A DNA stretch of 64,000 bases, from assembly GCF_900182735.1 (NCBI RefSeq), contig NZ_FXTU01000004.1, positions 62,001-126,000 of the forward strand, given 5' to 3'. This DNA comes from Laceyella tengchongensis. Lineage in GTDB: Bacteria > Bacillota > Bacilli > Thermoactinomycetales > Thermoactinomycetaceae. The notes below the pieces were generated by a model. It was given only the letters and a program-made list of their open reading frames with translations. It made no database searches and was not told the origin of the DNA. Position 1 is the stretch's first letter. Every line of letters starts with the position of its first letter. The translations under genes were made by a program, and so were the position numbers. Shown here one piece after another: positions 17,790 through 26,419 of the stretch.

Positions 17790-18572
17790 GTGAGAATGGC
17801 ATGGATTGATGTTGGCGGCATTCGCACGTACTATGAAGTAAGAAATATCGGGGAAATAGATCATTCAGAGGATGTGTGCCTTTTCATTCATGGTGGCGGA
17901 GGCAGTGTCCGCCACTGGTATCCTCTTTTTTTAGAACCAGAGATGGACATGCCGTTGATTGCCTTGGATTTGCCGGGACATGGATTGACGGGTGGGACAA
18001 TATGTAAAACCATTCCAGACGTGGCAGCATTTATTGATCAGTTCTTGGATGCCTTGTCGGTGAAACGACCTGTCACATATGTAGGACACTCGATTGGCGG
18101 TCTGATCGGTTTGCAGTTTGCCTTACAATTTCCCGCGAACGTAAACCGATTAATCCTGTTATGCACCTCAGCCAAAATCCGATTACATCCTGATTTCGTA
18201 AAGCAAGCATTGTCAGGAGAGTGGGATCTGGAAACATTGAAAGGGAGTTTTTTTCCGGGGGTACCGGAAGAAAAGCAATCGCTTGTACTGAATGAATATT
18301 TGCGCTTGCGAACGGATGCGGCGAGCCAGGATTTTTCCGGCGTGAGTCAAATCGACCTACAAGAAGAGTTGTCGCGGATTTCCTGTCCGGCTTTGGTTAT
18401 TTCAGCGAATGAAGATGTGATTATTTCACCCCGCCATTCACGCAACTTGGCTAAAGGCTTAAACTGTGCCAAGCACGTGGGAATACCCAACGCGGGGCAT
18501 TATGTGCAAGTGGAACAGCCACAGTTAGTCGCACACGAGATCCATCGGTTTTATCATGCTGTTCCAGAGTGA
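17790..18572 (+). CDS. Alpha/beta-hydrolase
   Basis: About 260 residues. GTG 17790 or ATG 17799 fits the AAGGAG site at 17777-17783. The fold is clear: oxyanion loop HGGGGSVRHW, nucleophile elbow GHSIGG, an acid in ISANEDVI and the catalytic His in NAGHYVQVEQP. MenH/epoxide-hydrolase-like members share this layout. In this operon it could release or hydrolyse a thioester or ester of an aromatic product. Substrate unknown. Its start lies 11 bases after the salicylate synthase stop. Confidence 0.8.
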   Translation: MRMAWIDVGGIRTYYEVRNIGEIDHSEDVCLFIHGGGGSVRHWYPLFLEPEMDMPLIALDLPGHGLTGGTICKTIPDVAAFIDQFLDALSVKRPVTYVGHSIGGLIGLQFALQFPANVNRLILLCTSAKIRLHPDFVKQALSGEWDLETLKGSFFPGVPEEKQSLVLNEYLRLRTDAASQDFSGVSQIDLQEELSRISCPALVISANEDVIISPRHSRNLAKGLNCAKHVGIPNAGHYVQVEQPQLVAHEIHRFYHAVPE

Positions 18573-18630
18573 CCTTGCAGGCATTGATTAGGTCCAGGCA
18601 AGAAAAATAATTTGTTAAAGGATGTTGGTT

Positions 18631-19272
18631 ATGAAATCAACACAAATTAACGAATATTACAAAAAGAAATACTCCACGCTAAAACCTTCCCAATATGAAT
18701 GGACGTCCGGTACGGCTTCGCCGAAGCTGATCAACATGGTCGAAACGGGGGTTATCCCAGAAGGGGCCAAGATATTGGATATCGGTTGCGGTATTGGAAC
18801 CGAGGCGGTTTATTTGGCGTTGAATGGCTATGATGTAACTGGATTGGACATATCAAAGGACGCGATAGAAAAAGGGAAACAATTGGCCGAATTTTATGGT
18901 GTGGAGGTCAATTGGCTGGTAGCTGATGTGCTGGGCATTCCCATTAAAAGTGATAGCATCGACGTTGTCACGGACCGTGGCTGTTTTCATTGTATCCGAG
19001 CTGAGCAAAGGGAAAAGTTCGCCAACGAAATCGCCCGTGTGCTAAAGCAAGGCGGATTGTATACCATGAGTTGCTTTTCAAACCAGGTTCCCGGTAACCC
19101 ATATCCGGTGGAGACAGACCATTTCGTGATCAACCATTTTGGGGTGTCCAGCAAGGAAATTTTGGAAACGTTTAGTGCCAGCTTTTCATGTGAAAAATTA
19201 GAACTGATCACAAACAGCAAAGCCGGGGAAAAGGGATTTTACGGTTGGCATAGTATGTGGTACAAGTTGTGA
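18631..19272 (+). CDS. Class I SAM-dependent methyltransferase
   Basis: A 213-residue methyltransferase from ATG 18631 (AAAGGA 8 bases ahead). Motif I is ILDIGCGIGTEAVYLA, the acidic ribose-binding position is in VTGLDIS, and the post-I/II region is NWLVADVLGIP with VVTDRGCFH. The Cys-His (GCFHCI) after motif IV resembles thiopurine/tellurite-type methyltransferases. It is the last gene of the salicylate-synthase group and might tailor the product. Acceptor unknown. Confidence 0.8.
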   Translation: MKSTQINEYYKKKYSTLKPSQYEWTSGTASPKLINMVETGVIPEGAKILDIGCGIGTEAVYLALNGYDVTGLDISKDAIEKGKQLAEFYGVEVNWLVADVLGIPIKSDSIDVVTDRGCFHCIRAEQREKFANEIARVLKQGGLYTMSCFSNQVPGNPYPVETDHFVINHFGVSSKEILETFSASFSCEKLELITNSKAGEKGFYGWHSMWYKL

Positions 19273-19785
19273 TTCAGTTCGTACATCGGGACTAGCTGTG
19301 GAACAATACCCTTCTTGAATTAATCAGTGCTTTTCTGCACCAGCTTGCCTACGATGGTTGAATTGGTGAGCTTGGGCAAGCTAAAGATATAAGGATTGGC
19401 ATGTGCCCCTGCTGTGTGAAGGAAAGCGGTGGGGGTATATTTTTTGTTGATGATCAAAATGAGGTTGGGGGCGTAAGAAAATGTAGTCCGAGATAATGCA
19501 AAGATGTATTCTTAGGGTAAACCAGAGTAGATTTGGAACAGTGAATAATCCTATGTTTCTGAGGGTATTTCAATTTAAGTACATTAGAATTCAATGGATT
19601 ATGGGGTGAAGACACACTGGCAAAAGCAAAGTATGATTTGGCAATTTAATAAGCCTAACAATTGGAGATTAATCGATCATGCTTGTGCAATTCATAGTAG
19701 TCGAGCAATCGAAGAGATCGTTAAACGATGAGAGGAGACGACTGAAAAGAGGTAAGGAAAGGGTGATAGAATAACCACTTCATTT
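19273..19785. other. Intergenic stretch with a possible 45-codon ORF
   Basis: About 510 bases without a convincing gene. A short frame at 19594-19731 (MDYGVKTHWQKQS, later AIHSSRAIEEIVKR) may be the end of a lost gene but lacks a good ribosome site. Base composition falls here from the GC-richer aromatic cluster to the AT-rich island on the right. Confidence 0.4.
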
Positions 19786-20277
19786 CTAATTTGAAGTATT
19801 TAAATAGTTTTTGAGCGCATGGATTGCTTCTATTATTTTTTCGATTTCATCTTTATAATTTCTTTTTCGTCTTGCATGAAGAAGTACAGGACGAACTGAT
19901 TCGATCGATCTCCCAAACTGATACATCCAATCATATCGGGGAACCATCCATGTATGGAAATGGTGTGTAGTATCTTCATTATAGAAATAGTAGACTTGTT
20001 CAATCCCTAAGACTTTGCGTTGTGCTTTTCGAATCAGATGAAGTGTATGAATATAATCGTTTAGCTCTTCTTCTGTAAGCTCATCTAGACACTTAATATG
20101 CCTTTTTGAAGCTAAAATTACAAGACCTCGAATAGGGTATGCAACATCTTGATGAGCATGAAAAAACTTTGTTTCATAGATTGTGCCCCCATTTGGCTGT
20201 ACTGTTCCTTCTACAATAGCACAGCTTAAACAATGAACAGTAATCTTACGGCCGTCTGCTAAAGTAATGTTTTTCAA
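19786..20277 (-). CDS. HIT-superfamily nucleotide hydrolase/transferase
   Basis: A 163-residue protein. The core includes ILASKRHIKCLDELTEEEL and the His motif THHFHTWMVPR, a variant of the HIT signature HxHxH that binds the alpha-phosphate of nucleotides such as Ap4A. Length and strand order suit the diadenosine-polyphosphate hydrolase branch. It is monocistronic and leftward, divergent from the toxin-antitoxin pair. Substrate not determinable. Confidence 0.75.
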   Translation of the reverse strand: MKNITLADGRKITVHCLSCAIVEGTVQPNGGTIYETKFFHAHQDVAYPIRGLVILASKRHIKCLDELTEEELNDYIHTLHLIRKAQRKVLGIEQVYYFYNEDTTHHFHTWMVPRYDWMYQFGRSIESVRPVLLHARRKRNYKDEIEKIIEAIHALKNYLNTSN

Positions 20278-20369
20278 ATATTACTCACCCCTGTTTTGAG
20301 TTTATCATTATTTAAGTGATGCCAATACTTAATTCTTTCTTAGAGTTGAAAATGTTTGATTGTGTTGTT

Positions 20370-20406
20370 AAATGTGTTTACCAAAGCACATTTAAAAGGG
20401 TATAAT
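20370..20406 (+). promoter_or_regulatory. Promoter and operator of the toxin-antitoxin pair
   Basis: A -10 box TATAAT (20401-20406) is preceded, at 18 bp, by TTTACC (20377-20382). An inverted repeat AAATGTG-N10-CACATTT (20370-20376 and 20387-20393) surrounds the -35 box. Such a repeat over the promoter is the usual binding site of the antitoxin, so autorepression is likely. Confidence 0.6.
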
Positions 20407-20455
20407 AATAGTGCATGGTGCATATAATAAAAAGATGAAAAGGAGATGGAAAAGG

Positions 20456-20845
20456 ATGGGGTTGGCTATGACAGCCAAGAGACGTGTAACTACAGATATT
20501 CTAAGGTTCCTTAATGATCGAGTCTTATCTGTCACTCAATTAACCCGAAGTAAAAAATTGACTGAGATTCTTGATTCCTATTCCCAAGAGAAAAGTACAG
20601 ATGTGTATGTGATTCAAAATGTAAAGAAGCCTGGAAAAGCGGTTATTGCTGATCTGAAGTATTTTGAGGAGCTTTTGGCATATAAAGAAGCTGTTGATTG
20701 GGCGTTGGATCACGCTATTGAGGAAATTGCCTTAGAGAGAAAAGAGACAATCGCCGATATTCCTCTTCCTCAAGTAATTCAAGACAACCAACTAGATTTG
20801 AATTACATTATGAAGTTGGTTGATGAGGTGGAAGAGGAAGACTGA
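20456..20845 (+). CDS. Type II antitoxin (Phd/RelB-like)
   Basis: About 129 residues from ATG 20456 (or 20468). The N-terminal part (RRVTTDILRFLNDRVLSVTQ, then LTRSKKLTEILD) looks like a DNA-binding Phd/YefM-type domain, and a strand VYVIQNVKKPGKAVI follows. The C-terminus is acidic and helical (MKLVDEVEEED), as expected for a toxin-wrapping tail. Its stop overlaps the toxin start (TGATG). It should repress its own promoter and neutralise the toxin. Confidence 0.65.
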   Translation: MGLAMTAKRRVTTDILRFLNDRVLSVTQLTRSKKLTEILDSYSQEKSTDVYVIQNVKKPGKAVIADLKYFEELLAYKEAVDWALDHAIEEIALERKETIADIPLPQVIQDNQLDLNYIMKLVDEVEEED

Positions 20846-21216
20846 TGAGGATAGCTCAACAAATAAATGAATTATTAAAACCATATCAAGTCGAAGTTCA
20901 TTTTACAAAAGAGTCACTCAATGATTTAAGTAGCTATGATAAAAACCAACAAGAAAAAATTATCGCTTTGATTATTAAAAGGGGAATGAGAGGGCCGTTA
21001 ATAAAACCCCAGGGGATCGGTGAACCATTGAGAGATGAGCTTAAAGGCTATACCAAAATAAAACCTAAGAATATGGCTTTACGCATTGTGTATCGTCCGG
21101 TGGTTAATGACGAAATGATACGCATGGAGATCATTGCGATTGGTCCGAGGGATAAGGAAAAGGTTTATCGTTTGGCAGCAAGACGATTGCAATTTTTTGA
21201 CCAACAGAGGGAATAG
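20845..21216 (+). CDS. RelE/ParE-superfamily toxin
   Basis: A 123-residue basic protein starting in the antitoxin stop codon. It has the RelE/ParE fold order: VEVHFTKESLNDLSSYDK, a helix, then EPLRDELKGYTKIKPKN, the ALRIVYRPV strand and a final IIAIGPRDKEKVYRLAARR. The last Arg-rich stretch and the GYTKIK strand suit an mRNA interferase of the RelE type. Translational coupling to an acidic partner supports the call. Confidence 0.7.
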   Translation: MRIAQQINELLKPYQVEVHFTKESLNDLSSYDKNQQEKIIALIIKRGMRGPLIKPQGIGEPLRDELKGYTKIKPKNMALRIVYRPVVNDEMIRMEIIAIGPRDKEKVYRLAARRLQFFDQQRE

Positions 21217-21284
21217 GTGAATCTAAACAAAGAGATCAATTAGTACAGTGACCCAGAGTAGATCCGGCATTGCCAAAAGTAAAT

Positions 21285-21306
21285 CGCGAGCTTTCGCGTT
21301 TTTTTT
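21285..21306 (+). terminator. Terminator after the toxin gene
   Basis: CGCGA-GCTT-TCGCG followed by eight T's lies 69 bases after the toxin stop. Confidence 0.75.
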
Positions 21307-21494
21307 GCTGTTTTGGGAATTAAAACGAACCAAAATTGGACTTTTGACCATATTTAGGCTATCTGTTTTTAGCAAAAGAGAGTTATTTTTTGGGGGAGTA
21401 TAAGCCTGCCACAGGTGTTTGCTGGATGGACATTCTTCCTTTAAAAATATGTTGTGGAATAAGGATGTTATGATTATGAAGTGGTTCGAATGGG

Positions 21495-22007
21495 TTGGAG
21501 GATGTACATGTTGATGCCAGAGTGGCTTATTTATTAACCTTGACAGATAAAGCTCTGAATAAAATAGAAGATTACGAGTGGTATCCTTTGGTAAGAGAAG
21601 CGATCGATATATGCTGGGAATGGATCGAAGAGAAGAAGTATAGTGGAGAAGATCTTTATGAGATTTTAGATAATGAGGATGAAGATGGGTTAATTTATAT
21701 TGAAGGGGTGGCCTATGGTGAAAACCCATATGGCCCACAGGCAAGATTGGTTTGGTCTTGTGTAGTTGATGCGGTATGTTATACAGCTTGGAAGGCCTAT
21801 CAACATGAAAATGAAACGTCTATGCCACAACCCATTGGAATGGTCAGTGATAAATATATTGATGATGAATTTATGGGAAAAATTAAAAAAATAGAAGGGT
21901 ATCAAGAAAGTTTGGCAGAGCATTTAAAACAGGTTTTGCTCGAACATTATTCACTGGCAAGTAGCGATAAAAAGATAAAGAGATCCGAAATTTTGAGTCG
22001 GATTTGA
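21495..22007 (+). CDS. Imm6-family-like immunity protein
   Basis: A 170-residue acidic protein with a probable TTG start. Features are YPLVREAIDICWEWIEEKK, then SGEDLYEILDNEDEDGL and a central WSCVVDAVCYTAWKAY helix, which resemble the Imm6 immunity family of polymorphic toxin systems. No cognate toxin is adjacent. It stands at the left edge of the toxin/immunity island and may be an orphan that protects against kin toxins. The family call is from memory of the motif pattern. Confidence 0.55.
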   Translation: MEDVHVDARVAYLLTLTDKALNKIEDYEWYPLVREAIDICWEWIEEKKYSGEDLYEILDNEDEDGLIYIEGVAYGENPYGPQARLVWSCVVDAVCYTAWKAYQHENETSMPQPIGMVSDKYIDDEFMGKIKKIEGYQESLAEHLKQVLLEHYSLASSDKKIKRSEILSRI

Positions 22008-22028
22008 ATATGTCTGTAGTCTAAATAG

Positions 22029-22063
22029 AAGGCTTTCCTTTGTAGAGGATAAGCCTTTTTTAT
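22029..22063 (+). terminator. Terminator after the Imm6-like gene
   Basis: AAGGCTT and AAGCCTT pair around a 15-base loop and are followed by TTTTTTA, about 20 bases after the stop. Confidence 0.7.
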
Positions 22064-22373
22064 GCTTAGGCCAGATAACGATTCCGCTCCTCATTGGTGT
22101 GTATGGGATCCAGATTGCCAAATTCTTTACTGATCAAGCTTGAACCAAGAGCTTACATTGTTTATGTGTTTATGTCCATAAGTGATTTCTGGCCAAGAGG
22201 TTATTCAACGTGGAAATCATGCAAAGTAAGAGTCTTATTAAATAAATTTATATTTTAGAAAAGTTTTTGTAACGATTCGTATATATTATAAAAGGGATGA
22301 AACTAATGCATTAGTAATGTTGAGTTTGTTAAAATGTTTAGTTCTTTCATTAATCATTGGTAGGAGGCTTTTT
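22064..22373. other. AT-rich intergenic stretch
   Basis: About 310 bases with no supported gene. A frame of about 54 codons ending near 22258 has no ribosome site and an odd composition. A promoter for the small membrane protein is expected in the AT-rich right half (22260-22300), but I cannot define its boxes. Confidence 0.35.
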
Positions 22374-22375
22374 GT

Positions 22376-22606
22376 GTGTACAGGATTTTAACCGGAGCCA
22401 TCTTTTGTTTGATCTCTTCAATCTTATTTGCCACTCGTTACATTGCCGCTGCAATTTTAAACACAAGAGTAGAAGTAGGTTCGAATTTCCCTTATTTCCT
22501 TGAATTATTAGGGAGTGAGTTGCAAATCGCAAGCGTTATTACACTACTTATTGGTATTGGGTATATCGTTTTAGGGGAAATCGAGGTGAAAAAAGGAATG
22601 AAATAA
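22376..22606 (+). CDS. Small membrane protein
   Basis: A 76-residue protein from GTG 22376 with AGGAGG about 8 bases ahead. Two hydrophobic helices are visible: residues 5-30 (ILTGAIFCLISSILFATRYI) and 50-68 (IASVITLLIGIGYIVLGEI). It ends with a lysine-rich tail. No family recognised. It precedes the ABC-transporter genes. Confidence 0.55.
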   Translation: MYRILTGAIFCLISSILFATRYIAAAILNTRVEVGSNFPYFLELLGSELQIASVITLLIGIGYIVLGEIEVKKGMK

Positions 22607-22733
22607 TGGTTTAAGGTCACATTGTGAAGAGATATATATTATGATAACAAGTCCTAGAAGGGTTTTGAATCGTTTATGTGTTTTGGGATAGATTAACGGA
22701 ATGATTGAGTATAACGAAAAAAAGAAAAATTGA

Positions 22734-23450
22734 ATGGGGCTGGCTTCATATATGTTAGCGATATGTAAAAAGGAATTTTTCGCTTTGTTTCGTGGTTTTA
22801 AATCCATTTTTATATTAGTTGTGTTTATTGGGTTTTCTTACTTTATTGCTGATGTTGTTGGGGAAAATCTTAACGACCTTTCTTCAGATGGATTGTCTCA
22901 AATCGAAATGGGATCTCCTTATGCAGCAGGATTACGATTTCTGGTAATCGGGTTGGGTTTCTTATTTGTATGTCTCCTTTCTCATGACATCGTGAATAAA
23001 GAGATCGAAACCCAGACGATTCGTTTTTTGGTGACCAAGTCTAGTCGTTCCTCCATTATCTTAGGGAAGTACTTGGGTACCGTTTTCTTTTGGAGCACGA
23101 TTTTATGTCTGTCGTATATCCCAATTGCTTTTGTTTCCAAAACCATCGACATTCATCTACTAGGGAGTTTAGTTTGCTTTGTGTCTTTTGTGATTAGTTG
23201 GACGATATTGTTGTCCACAATTATTTACCGATCTTCATATACATTATTAATAGGGATTATTGCAAGTATTCTCTATCCTGTTGTCGGTGTGTTATCCCTT
23301 GCTAAAAATGGGGTGATTTGGGATGTTTTACGTTATCTTACTCCATATCATTATCTTCTCTTAAAAGGTTATTGGGGACTTCTACCGCTGTTGATCAGCT
23401 TGTTACTGGTTTTCGTTGCAACAATAATTTTCTCGAGAAAGGATTTATAA
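22734..23450 (+). CDS. ABC-2-type transporter permease
   Basis: A 238-residue membrane protein with six hydrophobic spans. The first follows CKKEFFALFRGFKS, and the motif HDIVNKEIETQTIRFLVTKSSRSSIILGKY after the second span is typical of ABC-2 permeases that pair with NatA/BcrA-type ATPases. Start is ATG 22734 or 22752; neither has a strong ribosome site. The ATPase gene begins 3 bases after its stop, so the two form one exporter. It lies inside the toxin island, but a link to toxin export is not shown. Confidence 0.8.
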   Translation: MGLASYMLAICKKEFFALFRGFKSIFILVVFIGFSYFIADVVGENLNDLSSDGLSQIEMGSPYAAGLRFLVIGLGFLFVCLLSHDIVNKEIETQTIRFLVTKSSRSSIILGKYLGTVFFWSTILCLSYIPIAFVSKTIDIHLLGSLVCFVSFVISWTILLSTIIYRSSYTLLIGIIASILYPVVGVLSLAKNGVIWDVLRYLTPYHYLLLKGYWGLLPLLISLLLVFVATIIFSRKDL

Positions 23451-23452
23451 CA

Positions 23453-24367
23453 GTGATTAAAGTTGAAAATTTGACTAAGATGTACGGAAATAGGACGGTT
23501 GTGAACAATGTTACTTTTCAAGTGGGAAAAGGCGAAATATTTGGTTATCTGGGGAAAAACGGTGCTGGTAAAAGTACGACAATAAATATGATTACAGGTA
23601 TTGTTCGCCCAACATCGGGAAAGGTTTTTTTATTTGGACAGGATGTGTTGGAGAACCCCTCTGTTATTTATCAAAAGGTCGGCGTTCTACCAGATAGTTC
23701 TAATTTTTATCCGACTTACTCTTCCTTGGATCATTTAACACTTTTTGGAGAGTTAAAGAGAGTAAAAATGAAGAAACAAGACTTGTATCAACTATTAGAA
23801 CGAGTTGGGCTACAAGGCCATGAGAAAAAAAAGGTGCATTCTTACTCGCTAGGAATGAAGAAAAAATTGGGAATTGCTCAAGCGCTAATTGGTGATCCAG
23901 AAATCATTTTTCTTGACGAACCGACTTCAACACTTGATCCAGAGTCTGCGATTGAAATTAGAGAACTCATATTTGCTTTGTCACAACAAGGTAAAACCAT
24001 ATTTATGACATCACATAACCTAGAAGAAGTTGAGAAGATATGTCATCGCGTGGCAATCATGCAAAATGGAACGATTACTCAAATGGGGACTTTAAGGGAA
24101 TTGAGAGAAAAGAATCAAGCTTCTATTCATATATATTTGGTTACTAAACAAGAAGCGAATGCTAAAGATTCGTTTATTCAAAGTCTTAAACAACGAGGAA
24201 TCTTTGCAAAATCAACTGAGTCTGGTTTTCATTTAAAGATTGATTCAGATCAGGTTTTTCCTGAAATCATTTCAATCGCTGTAAGGGAAGGAATTTCTAT
24301 TTACCGTGTTCAATTTGAAGAAGTTTCATTAGAAAAAATATTTTTGGAATCTAAAGCAACACAATAA
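23453..24367 (+). CDS. ABC transporter ATP-binding protein
   Basis: About 304 residues from GTG 23453 behind GAAAGGA. Walker A is GKNGAGKSTT, the signature is YSLGMKKKLGIAQAL, Walker B is IIFLDEPTSTLDP, and the switch His is in MTSHNLEEVEK. A C-terminal extension of about 80 residues (SIHIYLVTKQ and on) is like that of BcrA/NatA-type subunits. It pairs with the permease just upstream. Substrate unknown; bacteriocin/bacitracin-type self-protection or signal export are typical roles in this class. Confidence 0.85.
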   Translation: MIKVENLTKMYGNRTVVNNVTFQVGKGEIFGYLGKNGAGKSTTINMITGIVRPTSGKVFLFGQDVLENPSVIYQKVGVLPDSSNFYPTYSSLDHLTLFGELKRVKMKKQDLYQLLERVGLQGHEKKKVHSYSLGMKKKLGIAQALIGDPEIIFLDEPTSTLDPESAIEIRELIFALSQQGKTIFMTSHNLEEVEKICHRVAIMQNGTITQMGTLRELREKNQASIHIYLVTKQEANAKDSFIQSLKQRGIFAKSTESGFHLKIDSDQVFPEIISIAVREGISIYRVQFEEVSLEKIFLESKATQ

Positions 24368-24568
24368 ATCGATGATTATTCATTTAGAAGTCTACTATAC
24401 TCTGCCAAAGACTAGCCGCGACATCTCGCAGTTTTTGTTGTTTTAAGAAAATATATTCAGGGAAAGCTACCAGCATATATGAAGCGTTTTGTTTGAAATA
24501 TTTCCTCTCATTTCCTATTGACGTAAAATAGGATTGTATCAAATCATCATTTGGAAGGTGAACGCTTA

Positions 24569-26158
24569 TTGAAAAAATTCTTAAGTAGAATGGCCAGGGT
24601 ACTGCAGAGTCGCAAAGGGTCGCCAACAATGGAATATGTGGTGGTCATCGCCTGTGGAGTTGCGTTGGCTTTATTGTTAAACCAAGTGATGGCCTTTGCA
24701 GAGGTGCAAGGAGCACTGAAAGATAAGATCATGCAAGTGATCACAGGACAAAACATGGTTGTCTCAGTGGATGAAGATTCTAAAGAACAATCACTTGACG
24801 AAAGAAAAAACGATTTTTTTAGAAGGCCAGAATGGATAAACGATCTTGCATCTGGTTATCAAGCATTAAAAAACAAGTTCAAAGAAGGATTATCTGAAAC
24901 CTGGGAAAATGTAAAAAACATCGAGTTGGGGGAAGTCGCCCAGTCTTTATGGAATAACACTACCAATGCTTTAGATAGCGTATGGCAATGGATGAAGGAA
25001 AATAAAGAAGTGGTTGCTTCAGCTGGGGTAATCATTGCTGGAGTTGGGCTCTTACTCATTCCAGGATTGGAGCCGTTGGGGCTCATGCTGTTGGCGAACT
25101 GGGGCTTATCGTTAGGCTTCGGAGCGTTACTTAATGGCGGCAAAGTAGACAAAACGGTGCTGTTGGGAGCGGCTATTGGTGGAGCGGCTGGAGCCATTGG
25201 TGGTGGAGTAGCGAGTGCGCTCTTTTCCGGTTTGGCGAAGTTTGCGCCAGGGCTTGGAGCCGCTATAACAGGATCACGTTTTCTAGGTCCTATTATCAGT
25301 GGTGGGAGGCAGATTCTTGGTAAAGCTCCCGCTTTAGTCCAACGCATGGCCAGCGGACTCTTTAGCAAAATGGGTGCCATGGCTGCAACAGAAGGGGCTA
25401 TCACCAGTGGCGTAGATGATTGGTTAAGAGGGAAAGAGCTGAATTGGAAACGAGCTATTCTCTCAGGTTTGGCCGGAGCTACATTGGTCGGTTTTGCTTC
25501 GGGTGCTTATCCACTTGTGCAACCACTCATTAATAAAGCTACGGCTACGATTGAAAAACATGCAGGCCCGGTTGTGGCAAAGATTAATAAACTTCCCATT
25601 CCCACTTTGGAAGTTCTTGAAGCGCCCGGAGTAGGAAAGGTTCCTAATTCGAAAACTGTTGGAGATACACCGTTTGGTGCTTGGTTGCAGAAGTTTGCGG
25701 GTAAGAGAACAGATAAATCTTCGAGTCCTAAATTTGATTTTGCTAAAGTACGTAAAGAAGGCATAAAGAAGATTGAAAATAAATATGGTGGAGTAGTAGA
25801 GGGAGAATCAAATAAGAGTAGCGTATTAAATCCTAGAGATATAAGATTTATGCAAAGCACTATAAGTAATAAAACTGGTGACTATACAGTGTTTAATAAT
25901 GCCAACACATTCTCTAAAAATCCTTCTAAAATATTCGAACTGGAACCTATAAGGGTCTGGAAGGATGGAAAGGGGAACATATGGACATTAGATCATAGAA
26001 GATTAGGGGCAGCTAGACTAGCAGAAATTGATAAAATTCCAGTTAGGTGGGTTTCTAAAGCTGAGGTATACAAGGATGCATGGAAATTAACTACAAAAGT
26101 GGATGGCAAATCAGTAATACTAAAAAATGGGGATGGCACAACTCATATTATTAAATAG
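24569..26158 (+). CDS. Polymorphic toxin with Flp-type prepilin leader and ParB-like C-terminal domain
   Basis: A 529-residue protein from TTG 24569, with GGAAGGTGA 8 bases ahead. Residues 1-17 are basic and end in Gly. Then comes SPTMEY and a 20-residue hydrophobic helix (VVVIACGVALALLLNQVMAF), which fits the Flp prepilin cleavage pattern G/XXXXEY exactly. A helical linker (residues 55-140) leads to a Gly/Ala/Leu-rich, membrane-like middle (145-240) and DDWLRGKELNWKRAILSG. The junction motif KTVGDTPFGAWLQ is near residue 362. The last 110 residues (RDIRFMQSTISNKTGDYTV, IRVWKDGKGNIWTLDHRR, IPVRWVSKAEVY) resemble a ParB-like nuclease toxin domain. The next gene looks like its immunity protein. 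Leader and toxin in one chain is very unusual. Confidence 0.7.
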   Translation: MKKFLSRMARVLQSRKGSPTMEYVVVIACGVALALLLNQVMAFAEVQGALKDKIMQVITGQNMVVSVDEDSKEQSLDERKNDFFRRPEWINDLASGYQALKNKFKEGLSETWENVKNIELGEVAQSLWNNTTNALDSVWQWMKENKEVVASAGVIIAGVGLLLIPGLEPLGLMLLANWGLSLGFGALLNGGKVDKTVLLGAAIGGAAGAIGGGVASALFSGLAKFAPGLGAAITGSRFLGPIISGGRQILGKAPALVQRMASGLFSKMGAMAATEGAITSGVDDWLRGKELNWKRAILSGLAGATLVGFASGAYPLVQPLINKATATIEKHAGPVVAKINKLPIPTLEVLEAPGVGKVPNSKTVGDTPFGAWLQKFAGKRTDKSSSPKFDFAKVRKEGIKKIENKYGGVVEGESNKSSVLNPRDIRFMQSTISNKTGDYTVFNNANTFSKNPSKIFELEPIRVWKDGKGNIWTLDHRRLGAARLAEIDKIPVRWVSKAEVYKDAWKLTTKVDGKSVILKNGDGTTHIIK

Positions 26159-26170
26159 GAGGAGTTAAAC

Positions 26171-26419
26171 TTGGATATTCAAGATATGTTAGAAAAGATT
26201 GATAGTAGAGAGGATTTTATAGAATTTATTTCCTATTTGATTAAAGATCTAAAGCAGAACTCAAGTGAATGGGAAAATACGAATTTGGAAGATTACCTCA
26301 ATGGTATTGCATCGTGGGTTGAGGATATGGATGGGATCATTACAGAAGAGAATTTTACAAAGAGTATTGATTGGGGTTTTGTTGCTACTATTTTATATAT
26401 AGGAAGCCGCTATGAATGA
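26171..26419 (+). CDS. Putative immunity protein (DUF7660-like)
   Basis: An 82-residue acidic protein from TTG 26171, with GGAGGAG directly behind the toxin stop and a 12-base gap. The pattern DFIEFISYLIKDLKQNSSEW, then WENTNLEDYLNGIASWVEDM and a terminal FVATILYIGSRYE resembles DUF7660 proteins found beside toxins. Size, charge and position make it the probable antidote of the ParB-like toxin. Confidence 0.65.
   Translation: MDIQDMLEKIDSREDFIEFISYLIKDLKQNSSEWENTNLEDYLNGIASWVEDMDGIITEENFTKSIDWGFVATILYIGSRYE

Noticed and set aside
21223..21744. 173-codon minus-strand frame overlapping the Imm6-like gene
   Set aside because: It has no start signal, crosses the toxin terminator and overlaps a better-supported gene.
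24569..24700. Toxin 1 N-terminus as a Sec signal peptide or LXG/WXG domain
   Set aside because: Gly precedes the hydrophobic helix, Glu-Tyr follow at +5/+6, and no AxA site or WxG turn exists; the prepilin pattern fits better.
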